From Nematopogon swammerdamellus (lineage: Eukaryota > Arthropoda > Insecta > Lepidoptera > Adelidae), in NCBI GenBank assembly GCA_946902875.1, contig OX336343.1:5135754-5199753 (forward strand): a stretch of 64,000 nucleotides of DNA. The letters run 5' to 3'. The position numbers were made by a program, and so were the translations under genes. The notes below the pieces were generated by a model. The model saw nothing but the letters and a program-made list of their open reading frames with translations, did no database searches and had not been told where the DNA came from. Positions 1 to 14,900 of this stretch are shown in pieces. Position 1 is the first letter of the stretch. The number at the start of each line of letters is the position of its first letter.

Positions 1-221
1 TCTACGCTACGGTCCCAAGTCATTGTAATTAATTGTAATTTTGGCCCCCTTTCCACGATGGGGATGATAGAACGTTATTTACTAGATATTGAAAGGGTAA
101 TATCAGTCAAGATAGTGTATACATTTGGAATTGATTATATTGTTTCTTGAAGGATTTTAATTATAACAATTTTTTTTTTCATCACCTATTAAGCATTTTG
201 AAATTCAGTTGGGATATGTAC

Positions 222-475
222 ATGCTAAGCTCAAGTGGCAGTGGGCTGGCCACGTCAATAGAACAGACAACAACCGTTGGTGTCCTACACTGGCAGTTGT
301 GGACAGGAAAACGTGAGTGTGGGAAGACCATCCATCAGGTGGGACAACATCAAGTACTTTGGCGGAAATCAGTGGTTCCGTACGCTGAAGGCCGGGAGGA
401 CTGGAGGAAAATTAGAGAGGCGTATGTCCAGCAGTGGACGCATACACGCTGACTGAGTACTAGGCAGGACAGATA
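222..475 (+). mobile_element. 3' end of a non-LTR retrotransposon (reverse transcriptase C-terminus remnant)
   Basis: The plus strand encodes a degraded version of the LINE reverse transcriptase tail: WTGKRECGK, then AEGREDWRKIREAYVQQWT, then a stop. The better preserved copy at 53555-53995 (minus) reads GRPPARWDDDIKHVGG and EGREDWRKIGEAYVQQWT. The 5' part is missing, as usual for 5'-truncated LINEs. Further tails of the family are at 29566-29625, 33605-33805 and 47065-47145. Confidence 0.75.
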
Positions 476-1060
476 AATCATTTCAAGAAAGGTTTCTTAG
501 AAGCAAATAAAAAATTCAGCATTGGATGGGTATTTTGTAAGGACAAATAAAAAAGGGAAAACTTATTTTTGCTTCATTTAATCTTATGCTTTGTTCAACC
601 CACTGTTCCCGCTGTTGTACATCACTTAACATTTACAAAACAACAATCCATTGCTTATAAATACAGTTTCTCCCTAAAAAAGATGTTAAAATTAATCAAA
701 CAACCAGCTGCTTGCTCAACCGAAGTGACACAACATTAGAAATGTCACAAACATAACATTATTTTAATAATGTAATCACAATTTAAAATCTAAGTTAATG
801 AATTAATTCCATTCGATATTATATTATATAAATTTATTTATAACATATTTTATAAAAATAACCGATTAGTATAGCGCTATCACTAATTCAATTAATTATG
901 CTTATCGAAATATTGTTTTTATAAAATATTGCAATCTAGCTGCATTGCATTAAATACGAGTTAACAAGACAACCTTAATTTAGAACACTCGGATGTAAAA
1001 ATAACTCTAAATATATCAAAATATAGAATAGATTCTCACGAGCTCGTTAAGGCAATGGGG
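476..1060. other. AT-rich intergenic DNA downstream of PKN
   Basis: No coding potential or repeat structure was recognised beyond AT-rich low complexity. It may hold alternative PKN 3' ends. Confidence 0.5.
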
Positions 1061-1066
1061 TTTATT
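1061..1066 (-). promoter_or_regulatory. Candidate poly(A) signal of the PKN gene
   Basis: The minus strand reads AATAAA about 38 bases after the PKN stop codon, which implies a very short 3' UTR. This rests on the hexamer alone; longer 3' ends further into the AT-rich flank (460-1060) are possible. Confidence 0.45.
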
Positions 1067-1103
1067 GTAATGAAGTCGAATACTATTTTGACACAGAAGT
1101 CGG

Positions 1104-4918
<3,815 letters not shown>

Positions 4919-5260
4919 CGCGACACGCACCTGCACTGCGCTATCCGTTCCGACGTCAATTTCCCATAATTACCCCGGTGCGTCGCGCAAGGCACGGAGC
5001 GACGGGCGGACGCGGAGACGACAGCGGCGAGAACGTGACGCACGCGCGCTTGTCTCCGCTCACCCGACAGTTTGCGTTATCTATCACAGTAGCCGAGCGA
5101 CACGACTCGATCGAACGAGCCACAAAACCGCGAGCGCGACATCCGACCAACATCAAGCAAGACAGACAAGAATGTACCATAAATTAAACGAACGACGACG
5201 GACGGACGGAACGGACCTGCTCCGAAACCATAAACAATGTTTTCTTCGTTTTAGTACCTA
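4919..5260 (-). promoter_or_regulatory. PKN 5' UTR / CpG-rich promoter region
   Basis: This GC- and CpG-rich stretch lies directly upstream of the PKN ATG. No clear 3' splice site separates it from the ATG, so it is probably 5' UTR plus core promoter. The open frames on both strands look like by-products of high GC. Beyond 5280 the sequence returns to AT-rich intergenic DNA. Confidence 0.45.
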
Positions 5261-5279
5261 GTGCACATCACATAGCGGC

Positions 5280-6335
5280 ATCTCCTTTCTTATTCAATGC
5301 AAAAAAGAGAAACAAAATGGAAACTCTGAATCAAGGTCCGGTTTACTATTGCAATCATTTTAAACCTCGACAAACATATAAATAACCCGCTCTGAAAATA
5401 ATTTTACTTCTAGTGTGTTTACTGAGTGAGTGGGCGGTCGTGAGACTGATTTCTAACTACCTACGTACGCCAAGGAACGTTTCGCGACTAGATGAAGAGG
5501 AGCATCCTACTTGTTGTCACTTTACAAAATATAAATGTCTGTACATTGTACAATAAATAATACTACGAATGTGTGCTGTTGTGTGTAAAGTTAGCTACAT
5601 GATCCAGCCGCCAATCTACTGCACTTTCTTCTCCCGCTTGGCCCTGACTGAAATGATTTTACTCATTTCTACTTTTCAGTGGCAGACAGACACGTTTCAC
5701 GACAAAGTTATTTAACTACTTATGCCTACTGTAGACGAAAAAATAATTATACTATAAATAAAATAAATGTAAATAAATAGGTAATCAGTAATCAATCACT
5801 AATCACAGTTCTAAGCTAATGAGTTTGGTATACATAAAAAACAAAAAACAAACCAATAAAATATTTTTATATTTTATTATCATCATAGAAATACCCATCA
5901 AAAAGTTGAATACGTGCACGCACGCACGCACAGAGCCAAAGAATTTATACATTTTATACTACATTTCCAGGTGTGAGCTGTGAACTTGTGAGTAATAAAT
6001 TCTTTGTGTGAGTGCGACTGCGACGTGCACGCACTATGTACGGCACGGGCACGAGACGAGCGTCTCGGGGCAATACATCAATTGGCGTTCACTAACATCA
6101 TGAGGTGTGGAACGGGCTCCCAGGGAATATCTTCCCCTACTCCTACAATCCACGGATCTTCAAATCGCGGGTTAATAGCCTTTCCCCAGCAACATTAGTC
6201 CACCTCCAAGCCGGACTGGCACCCCCTCGAGGGTGAAATTGGCTGCGCCTGAAGTTGCGACCTCGGACAAGGCCACCCAGTTCGGTAGCAATAAAAAAAA
6301 ACAAAAAAAAAAAGGCTCAAAACGAAACGTAACAA
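5280..6335. other. Intergenic DNA between PKN and the first MITE cluster
   Basis: AT-rich sequence with a short (CACG)n run near 5915. At 6100-6290 there is a piece resembling a LINE 3' UTR, ending in an A-rich tail. No gene was recognised. Confidence 0.4.
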
Positions 6336-6339
6336 AAAC

Positions 6340-6490
6340 GACATGCGCCACCTCAAAATTAGGTTAGGGTTAATTGTAGAAGTTAACCCTGGTTATTTTT
6401 TTTAACCATCAAAACCACCAAAATATTCACAATATTTTGGTGGTTTAAAAAAAAATTACCTAACCTAATGTTGAGGCGGCGCAAGCGCTG
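6340..6490. mobile_element. Hairpin MITE with TTAGGTTAGG-containing arms, copy 1
   Basis: The left arm runs GCGCCACCTCAAAATTAGG and the right arm is the complement ending CCTAACCTAATGTTGAGGC. The interior holds the palindrome CCACCAAAATATT / AATATTTTGGTGG. Further members are near 6610-6790, 8010-8110 and 8350-8460, all starting GCCGCCTCAACATTAGGTTA. Confidence 0.65.
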
Positions 6491-6584
6491 CGCAAGCGCA
6501 ACCTACATCACAGATGTGCATGTCCCTATATTTCACGATTCCTTCATCGCAGGAGAGCTTTGACGCAGCTGCTGTGGCAGTATA

Positions 6585-6800
6585 CAAACTGCACTATGGG
6601 AGTTTTCACGAAAACGGCATGCGCCGCCTCAACATTAGGTTAGGTTTTTATTATTTTTATTATATTTATATATTTATTATTTTAGTTTTTTTAAACCACC
6701 AAAACATTCATTCACTTTGATAGTTTTAGTTAATAATCTCTGTTTTAGGAGAAAACTCGCATAGTGCCGTCCGTCACAGCTGCGTCAAGTGCTACAGCGT
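6585..6800. mobile_element. Hairpin MITE, TTAGGTTAGG family, copy 2
   Basis: It contains GCCGCCTCAACATTAGGTTA and an AT-rich interior, then a downstream AAACCACCAAAACATT segment and GAGAAAACTCGCATAGTGCC. The latter is roughly complementary to GCACTATGGGAGTTTTC at the left end. No coding capacity. Confidence 0.55.
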
Positions 6801-6850
6801 GAACGGGTGAAACGCGAGACGGTCATCTGGCAACACCGTGTGGCCAGCGT

Positions 6851-7281
6851 GGCCAAGCGGCGGGTGGCCGAGTGGTTTGGCCATCGGCTTCAAGTGCAGG
6901 AGGTCCGAAGTTTGAATCCGTTCGGCGTGTACCAATAAGTTTTTTCTGACGAAAAAATTTACGTGCATACCTTCACCTGCTGCTTCACCGTTCGGAACCG
7001 GTGTAAAATTGTAGGTCCCTTCCCTTGCCCCTTACTAGGTGGTAGGCTCAAATTGTAGCCGACTGGGTTGATACCACCGTACAGGATGTAAGATGGCCGC
7101 ATAGCAACCTCGGTTGTGTTCTCCTCTAGTCCAGTATAGCCAGCAATCTAGGGAAGTCTCCGGTATGGCACCTACCTTCTCGGAGGTGATATTGGCTAGT
7201 CAGAGCATGTGCTTTGGCCCCTCTGACTCAGCCACCCATACCGGACAAAGATTACCAATGATACCGGATTACATAAAAAAA
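6851..7281 (+). repeat. tRNA-headed SINE family S1, copy 1
   Basis: The head has a tRNA-like A box (GGTGGCCGAGTGGTTTGG) and B box (GTTTGAATCC). A conserved body follows, through TACTAGGTGGTAGGCTCAAA and GGCCGCATAGCAACCTCGG, to the end ACCGGATTACATAAAAAA. This fits a pol III-transcribed, tRNA-derived SINE. Other copies: 10137-10511, 11101-11482, 46222-46455, and minus strand 46905-47035 and 59515-59755. Confidence 0.75.
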
Positions 7282-7319
7282 CCGTGGTGGCGTTAGTTTC
7301 GCTGTCAGCCACGTTCACG

Positions 7320-7900
7320 TCATTTCAATGTAGTCGTGGGGAATATATTATACAGCAGGCAACATATTATATTATAAATTTACAGCATTTCCAACGTTAG
7401 AAATATTCCACCACATCTGCTGTTTGCTGTAATGCTGTTTTGCTATTTTATCTCGTACGTACCGCCATCTAGTTGATATAATAAAAATTATTTGTTGTAG
7501 CCTGTAGGTATTTGAAGCTCTCGCTCGATAGAGGGCAGTGTTTATAGTATTTTGTAACTTAACCCTTAATGCAATGACTTAAGGTTACATTTTAAATAAT
7601 TAAATAAAACAGCAGACTCGCACGTTGGAAATATATCATAGACTAGACTGCTGTTTGTTAGAAACAGCAACCATAAACAGCAGACTGGCACGTTAGAAAT
7701 ATATTAAAATTCTGCCTGCTGTATTCCCGTGATATAATATTTATCTCCTAGTTCAATTATGCTAGTTATTCCAACAGCGTTAGGTTCAAATTCGAACACC
7801 ACCAAAAACAGCATTCTAACGATACAGCACAATAACAACAGCTGCGATATAAAAACAGCAGATCATTATAACGTGCTGTTGAAAAACAGCCGTTGTCCCC
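7320..7900. repeat. CAGCAG-rich interspersed repeat with paired sub-repeats
   Basis: The motifs AAACAGCAGACTCGCACGTT (about 7607) and AAACAGCAGACTGGCACGTT (about 7675), with similar downstream sequence, form a short direct repeat. Complementary CTGCTGTTT motifs nearby could fold. No coding function or named family was recognised. Confidence 0.4.
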
Positions 7901-8009
7901 CTCTCTATTTCAATGAGCTCAGGCAGGGCTCAGGTGTTCGACACCTGAAAGACATTTCGGTTCCTTTTCGGCTCCTTTCGTGAACACTCGGCTCTAAACG
8001 AAACGTAAC

Positions 8010-8115
8010 AAAAACGACATGCACCGCCTCAACATTAGGTTAGGGTTAATATAGAGAAGATGCGTCGTCGCCGCGACGCATCTCCTTTATATTAACCCTG
8101 GTTATTTTTTTACCA
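8010..8115. mobile_element. Hairpin MITE, TTAGGTTAGG family, copy 3
   Basis: It begins GCACCGCCTCAACATTAGG. Its core is the inverted repeat AGATGCGTCGTCG / CGCGACGCATCT inside TTAATATA / TATATTAA arms, ending ACCACCAAAAC. Confidence 0.6.
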
Positions 8116-8321
8116 CCAAAACATCACTCATACTACACTTTCCTTCGAGTCGAAGTCTGCCGAAAGGAGCCAAATGAGCCAGGAAAGTTTTTCAGGAGGC
8201 GCACCGAGGGCTCAGGCTCGTGTTCCCGCCATTACAGGTTTGTGTACTATGTACCTTATTTATGAATGTTAAACATTTATATTATTATGTATGTTTTGTC
8301 AGTCCGGGTGGCATATTTCCG

Positions 8322-8557
8322 AAGTCTATAGGGTGAGTTGCTCTGATGAAAAACGACATGCGCCGCCTCAACATTAGGTTAGGGTTAAATTATAGAAGAT
8401 GCGTCGCGTGGCCACGCATCTTCTATAATTTTAACACTGTTTTCTTTTTAACCACCAAAACGTAGAAAACTCGCATATTGCAGTTCAAATACTTCCGAAA
8501 TTTAAATTTCCCGCCAAACTGGCATCGACCAATCAGAGCAACTCACCCTATAGACTT
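8322..8557. mobile_element. 236-bp TIR element carrying the TTAGGTTAGG hairpin, copy 4
   Basis: Terminal inverted repeats AAGTCTATAGGGTGAGTTGC (26 bp with CTCTGAT) face each other at 8322-8347 and 8532-8557. The interior is the hairpin module GCCGCCTCAACATTAGGTTA with a GATGCGTCGCG / GGCCACGCATC core. The TATA inside the termini makes the target duplication ambiguous (TA or TATA). Confidence 0.7.
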
Positions 8558-8559
8558 TG

Positions 8560-8918
8560 GATCTATGCGTCCAGGTGCCGCGCCGGCCTGATCCTTTCTT
8601 GAAGGCTTTGTTTTGGAAGCGCAAAGTGAACTCCAAATTAAATCACGATCGCTATCCTTGTTTTATGTAGAGAGGGATGTGAGTGATCAAAATGTATAGG
8701 TACCAACATGACGCGATCTGCCTAATCGAATCGCTCGCTGCTGGGCGCTGGCTGTCCTGCCTGCCTGTCAGTTCAGTCTGTCAGTGAATTGTCTAGTCTT
8801 GTTTCATGTTTGTCTGTTTGTCATTTCCGTCATTTCTTTCATCCATCAGGTTGTGGCGAGTTGGGTGGGTGTCGTGTACTTGTGATGTGAATGTGGTCTA
8901 GGCGAGACTGACTGCGGG
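8560..8918 (+). promoter_or_regulatory. GID4 upstream region / presumed 5' UTR
   Basis: Mixed-composition sequence directly 5' of the GID4 ATG, with TCTGTC/CTGCCTG-rich low complexity at 8750-8830. No ATG was chosen upstream. The promoter and transcription start cannot be placed from sequence alone. Confidence 0.35.
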
Positions 8919-11900
8919 ATGCCCGTGCGAGTGACCCACACGCCGCCTCCGCCTGCCAACAGCGTGCAGCCCGGCGTGACCGCCTCGCTGCTCTACAACG
9001 GCTCCAAGTTCACCGGCCACCAAAAGTCGAAAGGCAACTCTTACGAAGTCGAAGTCGTTCTGCAGGTCTGTGGCGTCGTAGATTTGTGCCAAATTGTTAA
9101 CTAATTGCGCTCGCATTTTGTCGATGCGTCAGTTTCCACCGGATCACGGGTCAAATCGAATGATTTGTCCCGTGATCCAGTGGAAACTGATGTTTGTTTG
9201 CGAATTACAATATCAGTCCAGCTTTCTACCAGTTTCTAGCTGACTGCACTGGACGGTGTAAAATAGCTTAATTCATTGTCTATAGTTAGTGTTTAGACAG
9301 TCGGTTGTGTAACTTATGCTATGCTATCGTTTTCTTAATTGGATACAATAGATAATTATGTAAACACTTTTGACTTTCAACATGTACAATGATAATAATA
9401 TTGTAAAGTTTAAACCTTGGACTAATTGACTCGAACAAACACATTGAACAAAACTGTCATAAATAATCATGTTTAAAAAATCATATTTAACCACTCACGC
9501 GTCGTACGCCGCGCGCGCACATATTCCGTGAGTGTCGCGGTGTTCGCGACTGCGACCGCATAAGGACGGGGTTACGGGAAATACGCTTCTTTTAGGAAAA
9601 ATTATATAAACACCTATAGCAAGTTTAGCATGGTGGTAATCGTTATAAAATTTCGTACACAGTTATGTATAATTTAGTTGTATTAACCTTTTTTCTTATT
9701 CAAAATCGTGGGTTGAATGCTGCACTTGGTGAGGTGATGTTTTATTACGTCAACTCAACGTGTTGAGGCCTTTTCTAAACAAGATCTCAATAATATGACC
9801 ACTGCACTACCAAATATGCACTCTACACTCAATTGCGCTTCTAAAAACACCAAATACGAAATATATCTTGCCTTCGGCACTTGGGAAACATCGTTCGAAC
9901 ACGGGCACTCGTTCACCGCCATGACACTGAACTGACTGGCGGGCGTGGTTCAAATATTTTTTTCAACGAGAGACGATGCTGTCATCATTTGAACTATTGA
10001 ATCAGATCGAAAGAGCATACCTTCACCTTATTTTAGAGGTAAAATAGAGCCTTATCCCCATATTAAAAGAGTGTATATTTGTATGGCAAAGGTCGACTGC
10101 AGCGATGGGACATACGTCTGTCCCAGCGAAGCGCGAGTGGTTAAGCGGCGGGTGGCCGAATGGTTTGGGCATCGGCTTCTCATGCGAGAGGTCCGAGGTT
10201 CCAATCCGGTCGGCGTGTACCAATGATTTTATTACGTGCTAACCTACACCTGCCGTTTCACCGTTCGGAACTGGTGCAAAACTGTAGGTACCTTCTCTTG
10301 TCCCTTACTAGGTGGTAGGCTCAAATTGTGGCCGACTGGGTTGGTACCACCGTACTGGTTGTAAAATGGCCGCATAGCAGCCTCGGTTGTATTCTCCTCT
10401 AGCCCAGTATAGCCAGCGGGAAGTCTCCGGTATGGCACCTACCTTCTCGTAGGTGATATTGGCTGGTCGGAGCATGTCCCCTCCAACTCAGCCACCTATA
10501 CCGGATTACAAAAATTGTACATTAAAATGTATGGCCGCAAAAGTGTGTTAGTCACCTAATAGTCCGTTTTAATTCTCGTGAGTGTGTCAACGCTTGCGCA
10601 ATGTTTCATGTGTTTTGAATACCAAAAACATTTTCAAGGTATCACTCGCTCTCACAGTTCTCCAGACTTGTAGAAACATTTTGTATCTAGGTACTTCATT
10701 TCTTTGTAATTAATAAATACGGACGCATTTGAACTCTATTGTTATTTTGTTTGTATCTCTGTGTGTTATTGTTTGTTTCTATTGTTCCTTTGTATGTTTC
10801 CTTCTGTATGTTTGTTAGTTTTGTTGTGCCGTAAAGAATTTCTGTCTATAAAATATCTAAAGGTTTAGGTAGAACTTTCTGGTATGCGAATCATTTGTTG
10901 CAGAGAAATTCATCCAATTTGACATGCTGGGCACCTGTGACGACTAGTCTCTTAGAGAAGCTAGTAAATGTGATATACAGGTGTACATGGACACCGTTCT
11001 AGAGGTGGCAATATTAACGAGATTCATATTGTTAACGAGATTCATATTGTATATTTGATTTGATGTATTGTACCGCGTGGGATTGGTATTTAAAAAGAAT
11101 CGGCATCGGGCATCGGCTTCTCATGCGAGAGGTCCTCGGTTCGAATCCGATTGGCGTGTACCAATGAGTTTTTTCTGATGAAAAAATTTACGTGCATACC
11201 TACACCTGCTGCTTCACCGTTCGGAACCGGTGTAAAACTGTAGGTTCCTTCCCTTGCCCCTTACTAGTTGGTAGGCTCAAATTGTAGCCGACTGGGTTGG
11301 TACTGGATGTAAGATGGCCGCATAGCAGCCTCAGTTGTGTTCTCCTCTAGTCCAGTATGGCCACAAATTCAGGGAAGTCTCCGGTATGGCACCTACCTGC
11401 TCGGAGGTGATATTGGCTGGTCGGAGCATGCACTTTGGCCCCTCCGACTCACCCACCCATAGAGGATTACATAAGAAAAATTTTTTTATTTCCCCATGCA
11501 TGGGTCAAGATGCCGTGCTAAAGGGCGCCAGGCTAGGCCACCTCTCATCTTCCTTCCACCGAGTCGTACAGCTGGTGGGTCTTCGTGCCTTACTTGGTGC
11601 TTGATAATTATCTTGTCTGAATACTTTGCTAAAAGTGTTAGTCATTTTTTTCCTGTAATTTACCAGAGTCCTTGCAGCACAACATCGATTACTCTGCTTA
11701 CCCTGATTTGTCGGCATACATTGTGCGGTATGTATGTATCATATTGTCACCTCTAGAACTGTGTCCAATTCAATAACTAGCATTGATTTAGCGAGAAACA
11801 CTCGAAGGCGGTTATTGTGTCAAGGTTCTTAAAATAGTAAACCCGACCGTACGCCCTTGTAAAGATCTGATTTTACTTTACGTAACCTAACAGATGATGG

Positions 11901-14900
11901 CACGGTCCGACTACTTCAACGGATGCTGTGCATTAAATCATGTTTAATCTGCCAGGTCCCAACTGGTCCGCGCGGAGCAGGTATTTCATAGTCCGCCGGC
12001 TCCCATCTGTATCCGCTCGGATTTTCGTCTAGTACTATTTCAGTGAAGTTTTCTTATTAGAACGAGAGAGCACTTAGATAGAGGATTAAAAAAATCTTTC
12101 CATTTTTGTGAAACACACCTACAAATAATTGTACACTCAAACAGAAAAAAAATTTATATACACGGTGTTGCAACCCCAACCGTAAAACCCGAAAGGGGGT
12201 GATTCTGTACGTGAAATAGAACAACTTTTTATGTTCTACGACTTATTTATTTGAAGAAAAAAAAATTTTTTTTCTCCATTCATTTTGAGAATAGGTAATT
12301 AAAATTTGTATGGAAAAAATATTTTTTTTTTGTTTCAAAAAAATTTTTTTCTTCGCCGAAGTTGTTTAGTTTCACATATAGAATAACCCCCTTATGTCAG
12401 TTAAAAATATTACGGGGGCAACTGCAACACCGTGTATAACCAATGGGAACCAACAGGTTAGTAATGTTTACACACACACATTATTTATTATTTGGTCCAA
12501 CAAGTAGCCGAAACCGATTAATTTTTGTTATTAATCTTTATTGTTTTGTTGTTTCAATGTTTGTCTTGCCTGTATTTGAATAAGGTATAGTGGATGCTTT
12601 GATGACATCCTCAGCCAGTTAATTCCTCTTATAAATTTTTGTATATTCCAAACCGAAACTTTCCTCGATCGAACTTGACTAAATCGTGTTTACATCAGCT
12701 TCGTTGCGAATGGAATTCGTTCTGTTGCAGCATGTCGACGAGGAGAACTCATACCTGTGCGGTTATCTCAAGATCAAGGGGCTCACGGAGGAGTTCCCCA
12801 CACTCACGACATTCTTCGACGGGGAGATCATCTCCGCCAAGTACCCGTTCCTCACGAGGAAGTGGGACGCCGATGAGGATGTCGACCGCAAGCACTGGGT
12901 ACGTTGCATTGTAATGCATTACAAGCCTAACGAGAGACTAATTGTGTAGTTATGTAACCGGTCTATTGACTTGCTCAATGCGTAAAAGGCAGACACTTTT
13001 TAATAGGCACGATGATGCCAGCACTGTAGTCAAATGTTGGATGAAAGCGTTAACAAAAATAAAAAAATAACAATTTTCTAGCAGTACAGAAGCCTAACTT
13101 TTTTTTTTATGGAAACTGACACGCTTTTTCACCTATACCCACATCCGTTATGTCAGCCCATAACACCTTGGTGAATTAGATGTCATTTCAGTGATTCCCT
13201 TCGGTCGTGCCGGCTAAACTAAACTGGATGGAAAACAAGAACTATTTAATTTTTTAAATAAAAAAAACTTTTACCTACCGTTTTAGCCTATTCTTTTCCC
13301 ATTTTAACCTACCATTCATTCAGTGTGGTAGTACCATCCCGGGCGGGTTAAATCCTACCAACTAGTAAGGTAAGAAGGGAAGGGACCTACAGTTTTACGT
13401 GGAATCCGAACTGCGGTCGGCCTCCAACGGTCGAGCGGTTATCCATCCATCCACTGACCGCGCCCAGGTGTGCTTATTATCCGACCGACAATCGACCGAC
13501 CACTGAGCTACCGAGGCGGACAAAACTAACTTACTTGACGAGACTAACTTATTGGAGGATGAAATATTTTTTTGGTCGACCTGGTAGACATCAACTCATT
13601 TGCACTGCTCTTGAGCACATGATTCCTAACATTATTAACATTATTCCTAAGATTACCATTGGTACATTTAGAATTTACTGATATTTGTTGAATGTTTTAT
13701 ATCTTAAATATCTCAACATTTTCAGGGAAAATTCGATGCATTCTTGCAGTACGTGAAGACGTTCAATTCAGACAGTTTCGACTATAAATCGCTCGCCGAC
13801 ACGGACTTTGTGTTCATGAGGTGGAAGGAGCACTTCCTTGTGCCGGACCACACCATAAAGGACATAAATGGGGCCTCTTTCGCGGGTTTCTACTACATAT
13901 GCTTCCAAAAGTCTGCCGCCACAATCGATGGGTTCTACTATCACCGGAGTTCCGAATGGTAAGACTGTGTAGTTGTTTATAAGTACTATAGAAATGCGTT
14001 CTACTATCACCGGAATTCCGAATGGTAAAACTGTGTAGTTGTTTATAAGTACTATAGAAATGCGTTCTACTATCACCGGAGTTCTGAATGGTAAAGGCCC
14101 GGCTGGCTCTGACAAATCGACTTGCATGTGCAAACAGTTTGTGCAAAAATTTGCACAAAAACATCGTGGAAGCAGGAATCTGTTGTCATGTCCTGATTTC
14201 ATGAATCTAGGAGACAATAGGAATCTAAGTAGTCACAGAAGTGAATTGTGATCTTTTTGAGGTGGATCCTAAAATGAAAGAAACATACGCATATTATTAA
14301 GTTTTTTTTTTTGCAAAAATGTGTGACGTGCAAGAAGAATTTTGCTAACTTTCCTGGAAACATACGTAATTAGTGTTTTGTTAAACATATCAACTTATCT
14401 ACTTCTCGGGGTCAGCGCCACTAGTGTGGTATGTATGAAAATTATATATCATCTTGTGTGGTACATTAACCTACCTATTGTCTTCCCAATTATTGAATAT
14501 GCTTACATCCCTCGGTTTCCATGCCATTGTTGCTGCGCGAACACACGCAAAATTTGGAGCAAATATTTCGTAAGACCTGGATATATTTTTAAAGTGTGTC
14601 CTATAGGAAAGACAAAGGTTTTTATCTGTACAGCGAGTTCTTCTCATTTGTTCATGTGAGAAAAGTTTTTGAACCCCAAAAAAATTTGGGGTCCAGCCGG
14701 CCGTTCCAGAAATCAATGGATGTAAGCGGTTCAGGGGCCGGCTGGTCCTTCCGGAAGCCAACAGGTTAAGTAGGTTTTAATTTAAAATGCTACAATCGCA
14801 ACTTCCAAGAAAATACAAGAAGAAAACATACAGAAGAACAAAAGATCCGGAACAATCGAACTGGCTAGGACTAATTGTGACGAGATCGAGTGCAGTTTTA

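Noticed and set aside
6357..6375. Interstitial telomere tract
   Set aside because: Only two TTAGG units, inside a transposon arm that repeats elsewhere; no array.
7114..7296. Short frame MCSPLVQYSQQS..., recurring at 11335 and 59461
   Set aside because: It is the translated body of SINE family S1, present in several orientations.
13768..14217. 149-codon minus-strand frame with internal repeats
   Set aside because: Shadow of GID4 exon 3 and the 66-bp tandem repeat; the repeated peptide is the repeat read backwards.
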